Part shown: positions 12,427 through 22,217 of the stretch, piece after piece
Layout of the letters: every line of letters begins with the position of its first letter
Position numbering within the stretch: the stretch's first letter is position 1
Program-made: the position numbers and the translations under genes
Assembly: GCF_000143535.2 (NCBI RefSeq)
Contig: NC_037312.1
Span: forward strand, 2,728,001-2,792,000
DNA: 64,000 nucleotides
Source: Botrytis cinerea B05.10
Taxonomy: Eukaryota > Ascomycota > Leotiomycetes > Helotiales > Sclerotiniaceae
Direction: 5' to 3'
The notes under the pieces: model-generated
What the model was told of the DNA's origin: nothing
Database searches by the model: none
The model's input: only the letters and a program-made list of their open reading frames with translations

Positions 12427-14736
12427 ATGTCTCAACAACCTGAAGCTGTAAATAATATGCATAATTTGACTACGCTCATAAAACGGTAATTGTGCTTCAT
12501 ATTTCTGTCCTTTCAATATCACAGCTCAATACTGCAACACAACTCCACTTCCATCTCCTCCAGAATCTCCGTTGCATACATTTGTTTACATACACACACA
12601 CGTTCCAATTCTTTTTCTGGAATCCAAATCAATATGTCATCAATCGATCCTCGCATAACCAGCACCGAGCTAACCTTCATAATCTCCAGACTCGAAGCCG
12701 CAACCTCTCGTCTTGAAGATATAGCTTCCTCTACCATTCCACCACCTGCTTCATCATCCATCCCTCTAATTTCTCCTCCGGCCGAAGCTGCGAAAACAAA
12801 TGGCACAACTCCGCCGCCGCCAACGATCCAAACACCAGATATCAAAAAGATCATCGAGGATCCAATCCCAGGAGTAGTCTCAGAGTTCGATAATTTTATT
12901 CAGGGGGCGGTTAAGAAATATGTTAACTTGAGTGATGAGATTGGAGGGGTTGTTGCGCAGCAGGTAGGTGCAAGGGTTTCATACTGTTTTCTCGTGGCAC
13001 GGTGGGAGTGAAGTAATCGCATGCATCGCATAGGTTGGAGCGGGAGAGGGGTATCTCATACTCAAAGATTCTATGTTCATGGCAGTGGTAGGGGTAGGGG
13101 TGGGCGGAGAAGTATGAGGGAAAGCTCTATATCAATTGGATAAGTGTTTTATTGATGGAGGGTGTCATTATGGGGGCAAGCCCCCAAACCCCCATACCTC
13201 GCTGCGCTCGAAGACTTTCCATACAAATAGTCTGCCCCCGCGGCAGCGGCCCTCGGAGAGCCAGCGGAGCGTCAGTTAATTGAGGGATAAGAAATCGAAG
13301 CTAACTCATCCATCAAAAGGCATCTAGTGTATTGAAGGCATATGTCGGACAACGAAGATATATTTTGATCACTACAAAGTCAAAGAAACCTGGCATGCAA
13401 GATGAACCATTCCAAAAGCTCATCAAACCTCTTCAGGATTCATTTACTGCCGTTGATGATATCCGAAAGTCCAATCGTGCATCTCCATTCTTCAATCATC
13501 TCAGTGCTGTTTCTGAAAGTATTGGTGTACTTGCCTGGGTTACAATGGACAACAAACCATTTAAACATGTCGATGAATCATTGGGATCTGCTCAATATTA
13601 CGGAAACAGAGTATTGAAGGAATTTAAGGAGAAGTAGGTCTTTTTTTATTTGACTAAGAGGATCATCATTAATTTCTATCTACAGAGACCCAAAACAAGT
13701 CGAATGGATTCAAGCATTCTATCAAATCTTTAAAGATCTCAGCGAATATGCTAAGGATAACTTCCCAAACGGTATTCCATGGAATCCAAAGGGTGAAGAT
13801 TTGGAAGTTGCGATTAAGGATGTAGATGAAAAGGCTCCAGCCCCTCCTGCTCCTCATCCAAAGGCTGCAACTGCTGGAGGTGCCGCACCACCACCACCCC
13901 CTCCACCTCCTCCTCCACCAGTCTTCGATGACATTCCATCAAAGCCAGCACCAAACCAAGCAGATTCAGGTGCTGGACTAGGAGCCGTTTTCTCTGAACT
14001 GAATAAAGGAGCAGACGTTACAAAAGGATTGCGCAAAGTGAATGCTGATCAAATGACACATAAAAATCCTTCTTTGAGAGCAGGTGCTACAGTTCCCACC
14101 AGAAGTGATAGTCAATCCAGTATTAATTCGAACCGAGGAAAGAGTCCTGCTCCTGGTAAAAAGCCCAAGCCAGAGAGTATGAGAACTAAGAAACCCCCTG
14201 TTAAAAAATTGGAGGGTAACAAGTGGTTTATTGTGAGTTTTATTTTATTTTATTGGGAGTAGTTGAATGCTAATATTTCGGAAAAGGAAAACTACGAAAA
14301 CGAGTCTGAGCCAATCACAATTGAAGCATCTATTTCACACTCGATCCTCATTTCCCGCTGCTCAAAAACCACTATTATCATTAAAGGAAAAGCAAACGCT
14401 ATTTCTATTGACAACTCCCCTCGTCTTGCCTTGGTAATTGATAGTCTCGTCTCATCGATTGATGTTATCAAAGCACCAAACTTCGCACTTCAAGTACTGG
14501 GCACATTGCCAACGATTATGATGGATCAAGTTGATGGTGCTCAAATTTACTTGGGGAAGGAGAGTTTGAACACGGAAGTCTTCACGAGTAAATGTAGTAG
14601 TGTCAATGTGCTACTTCCAGATTTGGAGAGTGCAGACGGGGAAGGAGATTACAAGGAGGTGCCGTTGCCCGAACAGTTGAGGACTTGGGTGGAGAATGGA
14701 AAGGTCAAGAGTGAGATTGTTGAACATGCTGGATAG
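12427..14736 (+). CDS. Adenylyl cyclase-associated protein (CAP/Srv2)
   Basis: Five exons, 12427-12485, 12690-12963, 13320-13633, 13686-14232 and 14287-14736, give 547 residues; every intron is GT..AG and keeps frame. The N-terminus MHNLTTLIKRLEAATSRLED is the coiled oligomerisation/cyclase-binding segment. A helical-folded domain follows (AYVGQRRYILITTKS.., SPFFNHLSAVSESIGVLAWV, GNRVLKEFKEK), then a polyproline linker (about residues 246-256) that would bind profilin or SH3 domains, then the beta-helical CARP domain (GNKWFIENYENES to the end, including TIIIKGKANAISIDNSPR). CAP recycles cofilin-bound actin monomers at the cortex and couples Ras/cAMP signalling to actin. The start is set by exon 1; a later ATG (12633) lies inside intron 1 and would lose the N-terminal coil. 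Confidence 0.95.
13170..13280. other. GC-rich structured insert inside CAP intron 2
   Basis: Intron 2 (12964-13319, 356 nt) is far longer than most introns here, and its centre changes abruptly to GC-rich sequence with inverted repeats: TATGGGGG at 13170-13177 against CCCCCATA at about 13189-13196, GGGGGC/GCCCCC inside it, and AGACT (13212-13216) against AGTCT (13229-13233). The flanks return to AT-rich sequence. It looks like an inserted element or a stable RNA structure; I cannot name it. Confidence 0.5.
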
Positions 14737-16167
14737 ATTGGTTGAGATGGATTGTGGAGTTTGGGGAGAGGCTCTGGCGAAAACTTGTTGGGGGTGAGGG
14801 GTAATGAGATGTGATGGAGAATCTGGGTAGATTTGATATTATAGAGATAGTTGAGTGAAGTTTTATATCATCGCATGTTAGTTGAAGTTTTCAGGCAGAG
14901 TAGAAGTCAAAGTTGAATTGTACATATCTATGTATATGTATATCCGAGGCTTGTCTCGCTTTGTTGTTTAGTAGATTTCAAACCGAAGATTTTCTACTCA
15001 TCATATCGTGCCGTGTGTTTTATATTGGGCGATGTGTCGTTGTGCTTTTTCTCTCTCTATCTCTTTTACTTTCAGGGAAATAAATATAGAGTGCTTTGAG
15101 AGTGTAGTGTGTGTGGTATCGATATGCTCTCACTTCTGTTCTGGCGTGATAAAAGTGTGTGCGTTCAGATTGTTTTCTCTCATATTAGCTTCGCTTCTTG
15201 AACTCGATTTTATATATTTTATATCTTATAATTTATTTGAACTTAGTTACTCCCGTCGTGAACGAATCTACTAATTTGAGAGTGGGTGGGGTAAAGGCAA
15301 AGGCAAAGGCAATGGCAAAAGAAATCGGTATTATGATGTGAGTGCTGCGGCGGCTGTGATGGTGTTGGAATATATATATGTATATATAGGGTGGTTTTTA
15401 GGAGTTGAGTTGATTTGATTGGAGGGGAGGGGTATTGTGGAGGGGTATTGATAGTTGATAGTTGATATTTGGAGAATGAATGAATTATCTTGAGTGGGGA
15501 AGTTTTTGTTTGGGATTGGCTATGGTGTGTGTGTGTGTGTGTTGTGGGGAGAGGGGAGACGGGGGAATGTTTTTTGAGATTTGAGATTTGAGATTTGAGA
15601 TTTGAGATTTGATAGTTGCAGCTAGAGCTAGAGGTGGAGCTAGGGAATAGTAAGGTGATGCATGGTATGCATGGTATGGTATGGTATATTAGTAGAAGGG
15701 AATAGGGGTTTGAGAGGGTTGGGTAATGTTAGATCGTCTAAAAGGTATTCCGCGAAGGTTAAGACACTTTCAAATATACCAACACGCGGGCGGAGTGTTG
15801 ATACATTATTGTGGGAGTGACGTGGCTCTACGTTGACACTTTGTTATATGCTGGCATATTGCATTTCATAGGATACAAAGATACCAATCCTTTCACGTAT
15901 GCCTGAAACTAGTAGATAGGAATTTTTTTTGTATCAGATGGCATGATTATCACACTTGCTGCGAAGCTTTCATTGATTTTGATTTTGATTTTGATTTTGA
16001 TTTTGATTTTGATTTTGATTTTGATTTCTGTACGAGGTCTATAACCTTATCTTCTAGTCTTTTCATCTCGTTCTGGGATTTTTGGACTAGATTTCGCTAT
16101 TTGAATGCCTTTCGAGATATTCTACCTAATCATTATCATCTTTACCCTGAAGCTCTTCCTTAACCAC
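14737..16167. other. Convergent 3' flanks of CAP and the permease gene, rich in simple repeats
   Basis: Both genes end here (CAP from the left, permease from the right). Repeats seen: AAAGGC units near 15294-15320, a TG run near 15528-15541, GAGATTT units near 15575-15615, and TTTGAT/TTTTGA hexamers at about 15972-16026. No coding region is supported. Confidence 0.6.
15972..16026. repeat. GATTTT hexanucleotide microsatellite
   Basis: About nine near-perfect tandem copies of a 6-bp GATTTT unit in the 3' flank of the permease gene. Confidence 0.9.
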
Positions 16168-18173
16168 TTAACTCCTCATCTCTCCAGTTTCACCCGATCC
16201 ATCTTCACCCACTGTTTGTCCCTCCTTTTCTACCACAGTGTTTCCCGTCCCCCCAATTCTAGAGCCATCTCCAGAACCATCCCCATGAATCAAGTGCTCC
16301 ACATTGATCTTTGGCCCCTTGAACCATTTCCGAGCACTGATCGCATACCAACACATAGCCAAAGTCATCGTGCCCCCATATATTAAACAAGTATAGTTCA
16401 TATTCAGATCATTCAAGTCCGCGCCTGTAACTGAAGGGAAGCAGAGAATTGGAATGATAAGAGATACCCATCCAACGGCCACAACACCAATGGGCGTTGA
16501 GAAACGGCCCAGATTCCAGGGACCTAGTGTTTATCAGTTAACAGCTCTGACTTGACGAACAGAAGAAATAGCGAGGGAGAAATAAGGAAAGTGGAGAAAA
16601 GTACCAGGACGGAACCTCCCCTTCGCACTGAAAACTTTCAACGCAATAGGGAATACAAAAGCAATGTATTGCGCAATGGCACCCATGCTAAAGACAGCCC
16701 CAATAGCCACCGGACTAGCGAACATGAGGAGGCCGAGAAGTGCACCTAGAGTGAGGACAAACCAAACGGCGTAGACGGGTGTTTTGGTGCGGGGGTTTAC
16801 TTGTTTGAGCCAGTGGGAACCGGGGAGGGCACCGTCGCGGGAGTAGGCGTAGACAACGCGGGATGAGACGACTGTGACGCTGAAGATGGGAATTAGCCAA
16901 GTTTGCTTGACAGAATAAGTTAGAGGATGTGGAAAAGTTTGTAGTTTACCCTTGTCCAACAGAAAATTGAGCGACCATGTTAAGTGAAAACATCGCAAGT
17001 CCAGCTTTTGGACCAAGGACTTGGAGACATAAGCTTCCCTGTTGCGAAATTAGTCAAGAGCTTCAAGCCTGCTGAAATGTGACGCTTACCATAGGTTGAC
17101 CATACTCTCCAGAAACCACATCTTGGATATCCTTCACAGTATACGCAATGACCAAGATAATCGCCCAACCAAGCCACAATCCTAATTGAGCTGTCATGAC
17201 AATAGCTCTCGGACCAGCAATATTTGCATTTGAGCACTCCTCGCTCAAATGAAATGGCGCATCATAACCAGCCAGTGTCCACTATTCCGTATTAGTTTGA
17301 TCTTTACCAAGAATTCGACCGACTTACAATAACAGACAAAAATCCCATCAAAAAAGCAAATCCAGTAGGCCACTCTGTCCCGTTAACAACACCTTCAGAA
17401 GTCCACACCACACTACTCGGATTTGTCTTCGGTTCGCTAATCGAACCCGCTGGGAACCAAATGACAAAAATCAAGAGTACAATCAAATTTGTGACAGTTC
17501 CCACCGTATTCAATGCTCCAACAAACTTGGTAGAATTCATAGCCAGAAGACCTTGCAGGACTAGCAACGCCAAAAGCAAAAGATACACATGCCAAGTTTG
17601 AACGACATAATCCGGATGAACGATTTGAGCAGCTGTCAACATCATCGCCGCAAGTGCATAGTTAATCGCACACGGTGCTGTTACTTCACCCGCAAAGTTT
17701 GACCATCCGGTTATCTCTCCAAACGTTAATTCAGATTCAAATATTGAGGAAATGAAACATACCCAAGAACATAAAGGTCCATAACCCTCCGGAGCCAACA
17801 CAGCTGAAGCATAGTACAGACCCCCCGCCGTCGGCATACTCGAACACAATTCCGCCATCGCAAATGCGACAAACTGTATCAGAATCCCCGCAACAAGCCA
17901 TCCCCATACCGAACCCGCCGGCCCACTATACCCCAGATTATAACCCAGAGTCGATGCAATCGATGGCAAAAGACCTAGACACGAGAACGAGACTCCAAAA
18001 GATGACCATATTGACAATTCTCTTTTGAATTCTTGTTTGTAGCCTAGAGAGCCGAGAATCTCTTCGTCGGTATCGGCTTTATGATCGATGACTGCGTGAT
18101 CGCCCGTCTTACGGAAGATAGATGTGACATGATGATTATTCTCATCTAGTGTATGTTTACTTTTGAACACCAT
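16168..18173 (-). CDS. APC-family permease (amino acid/choline/GABA type)
   Basis: Six exons on the reverse strand, 18173-17763, 17714-17328, 17281-17090, 17038-16950, 16879-16605 and 16523-16168, join in frame to 569 residues; introns are 46-81 nt. The cytosolic N-terminus ends in EFKRELSIWSSFGVSFS, the start of TM1 in fungal GABA/choline permeases (Uga4/Hnm1 group). Twelve hydrophobic segments follow, with CSSMPTAGGLYYASA (TM2-3), the TLAGYDAPFHLSEE motif typical of this subfamily after TM6, and AYSRDGALPGSHW in the TM8-9 loop. Exon 5 must begin at 16879 (..VGQG/VTVVSSRVV..); an upstream acceptor would add residues foreign to the family or a stop. The role is proton-coupled uptake of an amino-compound at the plasma membrane; substrate cannot be read from sequence. 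Confidence 0.9.
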
Positions 18174-18919
18174 ATTGAAAGTGTATAGAAACTGGGAATT
18201 TTCCAGCGACGATTGAAGACCTTACTTAAGGCTTGGAGGAACAGGACGAACAGTCCCGACTCTGTGGAACGTAGCACATCGTAAATTCAACGTGTGCAAA
18301 CACCGTTGATCTTCAACAGTTTATTTAGTTATGGCACTAGACCAAGATAAGCAAATGCAGGTAACATGGTATGCTGTGTGAATATGTATTTAGGAAGGTA
18401 GTAGTGAGATATGCCGAGATCGTCTAGATCAACTCATTGGTTGAAACCGGATGAGACGGTGAGGAACGACCGAGATGGCTTAATGCTGATATTTTCGTGG
18501 GGCAAAACCGCCTACGACTGGCCACCCTTTTCGACATACATATTGATGACCGGATCAGCACCACTCCGAGAAAATGAGAATTGATTCATATGGTTGATTC
18601 AGATTCTGCCGGGAAAAGCTCTCAATTGGTTCAAATCACGAGTTTTCTCAAAATGCGAAAGCATGACGGTGTATTGAAGACAAACTGGGGGTTGTAATCA
18701 CACAAGACCACGAATGACAAACATGTGAACTTTGCTATATTCTTTTATGCATTGACATCTATTCTCGGAAGCTGAGAAGCTCAGCGGTACTATTTCCCTA
18801 ATATCTATACTACTTACTATACATTGTTCGTACACATTTCATCCTTGTGAAATGATAAGTCCTGGCGAGCTGCTCATTCAACCAACCTACTTTGGAGCCA
18901 TTATAATTTCAAATTAAAC
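18174..18919. other. Intergenic, permease upstream region and 3' flank of the PHD gene
   Basis: About 750 bp with no open frame worth calling and no notable repeat. Confidence 0.5.
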
Positions 18920-21564
18920 CTAAGAGCCACCATTCTTTGCCCGTAAAATCACTTCAGCTTTAACTGATGGCGTGAGACCAATTCCTTGTCGTACAATCTT
19001 GCGCACGAAGCTTTGGGAGGTAGTGAATTCATTTGGGTTCTCCTTTTCGTGTACAAAAATTGCTGGCTGAACGCAGAATTCGACCTCCCAATCGCTGTTT
19101 TTTCCGGCAAGTTTTCTATACAGAGCGTCTTCGTTGAACATGGATTTAGGGTCATATGTTGTGCCTGGTGCAAATGCAACCAACTCATAGTCCCTAAAGT
19201 TCAATGTGGAATCTGCTTTGCTTTTCAAGGCCCGCCGAAACGTATCAATGAGTCGAGATTGACGATCTTGCCATGTCTCCCTATCATCATTCCAGGTTAA
19301 GAACCCATTCCAATTCTTGCTAATCTCGCTACCAGGATTCTTGGCAAATAGTGGTTCCATAATTTCAGAGTATTTTTTAGCTAGACGCTCGGCTTCGGGG
19401 TAGATGTATCGGTGTTTGAACTTCTCACTCGAGATCATATCATGACGAGCAGCCAAATCAAGATTTCTCATTGCGATAGGTCCATCTGATAGTCAATTAG
19501 CAATGCATTTTGAATTCAAAGTGGATGTATTAAACTCACTTGCAGCAGTAAGTCTTTTTCGGAAGCTCTTTAAATAGTCGGAGGATGAGCCGTCGAGTTG
19601 CGGAAAATCGGACTCGAATACCCAAATTTTTAGGAAGCTTGCTGTCAAAGCTTTCAATACAAAGAGTGTTTTCATCGATGAAAAAATGGCCCCAAGGTCT
19701 TCAGCTTGTTTTTGAAGTGCTTCGTCCTGACCAAAACTATCAAGAATGATCTTTTTGAGCTCCTGGTACTGATCCAGCCCAGAAGGGACAGTTACTGGAA
19801 TATATTCGAACGGTAGTTGATCAATCATACCAAATACAATGACCATATCTTGAACATTATCTATGCCGAAGGTTTCGTCGGATGTGGCACCGAGCTGTGT
19901 GAACTTTGACAAGAGCCTACGACTCTCCAATTCCTCCCTCAAGTCTTTAATTTCTTGATCTTTTTGATCTAAAGCATTCTCGGGAGATTCTCTTCCCAAT
20001 GCCCACAAGTTTGACCTTAGATGCCGTGCATCCCTTGATGCGACCTCACAGTCCTCTTTTAATTCGATTATCTCCAAATTATGTTCTTCGATAATCTCTC
20101 GCAGACGTGAGACTTCCTCTCTCGCCAAACCAAGCAACACACTGTCAGTTTGTAATCCATTTCCTGACTTCTCGCACACTTCGCTGCTTTTCGACAATAA
20201 CTCCCCGTCAATGGGCTTTTCACAAGGGGCTTTGGTGCTGCATTCTTCGCACAAGAAGTCTATGCTCTTTGCTTCTGCGATTTCTACTCCAACACAAATG
20301 CAGTGCTGCCATACACTGCAGTCTTTACACTGAACCCAGTCGGTATATGCCTGAGTATTCTTGCAGATACATCGTGATTCTTCGTTTACCGTATCGTCGT
20401 CAACATGGTGAGCAGGTTCACTGAAGCCCAGAGGTTTTTCACGAGGTTCGGATACTGCTGGTGCGTTTTTATATGAACAACTGACTTGCAAGCCCTTCTT
20501 CCTACACGTAGAGCAAGCAGGACGATCGCCATTACATGCCACCCTTTTTCGACGACAGTTATCACATCTTCGCGATTGTCTTTTTCCTTTAGGAATAGAA
20601 GTTGGCGATTGAACACGAGCAGCAACTTGAAAATTATCGCTGGTGGTTTGTCCGTTTTCATCTTCGCTATCTTCGATGGTGTAAGAAGATTGATAATGAG
20701 TGTGCGAGAGGGGATCAGGTGAAAAAGTCGAATCAGGCTATTTTTTCCATACATCAGTTTACATCCAAACGACTATTATGTGGTAAGATTGGGGATATAC
20801 TAACATTAACTTTTCTTTTCTTAGAGGCAGATTGAGATACCTCTGTGTCGACATCGGGGTCTCTGATCTTACGCTTGATAGGTGCTTTGGGAGCAATTGG
20901 ATTGTGAGTTTTCTTGCCCTGTGGCTCAGGCGAAAAGGTAGCATCGTCCTGTTTTGTTCAACCGTCAGTTTTTGTTCAAATAAAAAGCAGAGGCAATGAG
21001 AATGAGATTGAGACGAACATTGAGCTTTCTTCTTTTTGAAGCATTTTGAGATTCCTCTGGAATCGAACCAGCATCTCTTTTCCTAAGCTTTATAGGAGTC
21101 TTGGGACGAATTGAACCAGAAATCTTCTCGCCCTGCACTTCAGGTGCTGGCTTTTGAGTATTAGCTTGAGTATTCTTACGCCCATGTGTTTTCAACTTCA
21201 AGCCATTATCAGTAGATTTTGACGGTTGCTTGCTTGCGACAAGCTCAACTTCAAATTCTTCACAAGCAGACGCGACTTGGCTCCTCAAAGCATCTGGAAG
21301 CTTAATGAGGCAAATGGAACCTTTATTTATTATGGTTCTGGATCGAGTACTGTTTTTGTCGCGGGTGCCCCATTTATCCAGTAAACCTTGCAGCTTTCGA
21401 GAGACTTGTTGAATAGTATAATCTACCTCGCACTTTTGTTTGAGGTGGGAAACTATAGTCTTGTCAAAATCGATGTTGTCATGTTTGATTGCAATATCAG
21501 CCCAAGAGAGCAATTGGATAACATGGCTCTCCAACCATTTTGCGATGACGTGTTTTTGGGCCAT
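18920..21564 (-). CDS. Nuclear protein combining a Zn2Cys6 cluster with a PHD finger
   Basis: Four exons, 21564-21019, 20948-20805, 20737-19540 and 19485-18920, join in frame to 817 residues. Residues 1-70 form a helical region (IQLLSWADIAIKHDN..) that may be SANT/Myb-like. Then two basic linker repeats of about 42 residues, one closing exon 1 and one filling exon 2, each with a PIK(L)RK motif and ending in a nuclear-localisation-like SKRRKLN/SKKRKVN. Exon 3 carries a Zn2Cys6 cluster (CDNCRRKRVACNGDRPACST..C) at about residues 278-307, followed by a C4HC3 PHD finger (CICKNTQAYTDWVQCKDCSV, then H-x2-C and CEECS), a long coiled coil, and a helical C-terminal half I do not recognise. Zn2Cys6 clusters bind DNA; PHD fingers usually read histone H3 tails. 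The pairing suggests a chromatin-linked regulator. It is divergent from the Hsp70-like gene across a minisatellite. Confidence 0.8.
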
Positions 21565-22217
21565 TTTGATTCGAGATGGATGTTGAGAGATGTTGATGGT
21601 GGATGAAGTTGATGGTGGTTGATGGTGGTTGATGGTGGTTGATGGTGGTTGATGGTGGTTGATGGTGGTTGATGGTGGATGAATTTGCTGGTGGGTGAAG
21701 TTGATATTGGGTGAAGTTGATGGTGGATGAAGTTGATGGTGGGTGAAGTTGATGGTGGATGAAGTTGATGGTGGATGAAGTTGATGGTGGATGAAGTTGA
21801 TGGTGGTCAGAATTGATAGATCGAGAATTCTTTGCGTGTGTAAAATCTTTGTGGGATTAAAGAATCGGATATCAACGCAATATGAAGCGGCACGACTTTA
21901 TCAAACTTCCTGTCAAAAAGATATTGTAACGAAATGAGTGAATCTGGACACGTGATAAAACGCTAGCGGTTCGGGTAGGAATTCACATCCTCTTCTCTGC
22001 GTACCTTGTGTATGTTTAATCAATCTCTGATTGATAATTTTAAATGTTATATGAGAGTTCCGACATCGAGATCGAGGCTACATTGAAAATACAAACATAC
22101 TTCGTCTCCAATAGCTTGACAGCTTTGATTGTCCTTCACTAAAGTTTTACAAAGTTAACACTCATAAAATCATTCAATCTCTTAAGGAAACCCATCTTTC
22201 AGGTTAGTTACATAATC
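21565..22217. promoter_or_regulatory. Divergent promoter between the PHD gene and the Hsp70-like gene, containing a minisatellite
   Basis: 650 bp separate the opposed starts. The half nearest the PHD gene is a minisatellite starting about 25 bp upstream of its ATG; the other half is ordinary AT-rich DNA. Confidence 0.6.
21589..21807. repeat. Minisatellite of GATGGTGGTT and GATGGTGGATGAAGTT units
   Basis: About six perfect 10-bp units GATGGTGGTT (roughly 21611-21670) followed by about five 16-bp units of the GATGGTGGATGAAGTT type with small variants (roughly 21690-21807). On the PHD-gene strand the array is Cys/pyrimidine-type (AACCACCATC) and probably lies in its 5' UTR or core promoter. Confidence 0.9.

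Noticed and set aside
16534..17016. Permease exon 5 beginning at an acceptor near 16905
   Set aside because: It gives a stop after joining exon 4 or adds residues foreign to the family; the acceptor at 16880 restores VGQG/VTVVSSRVV.
21589..21807. CRISPR-like array
   Set aside because: Units are contiguous without unique spacers and the genome is fungal; it is a minisatellite.
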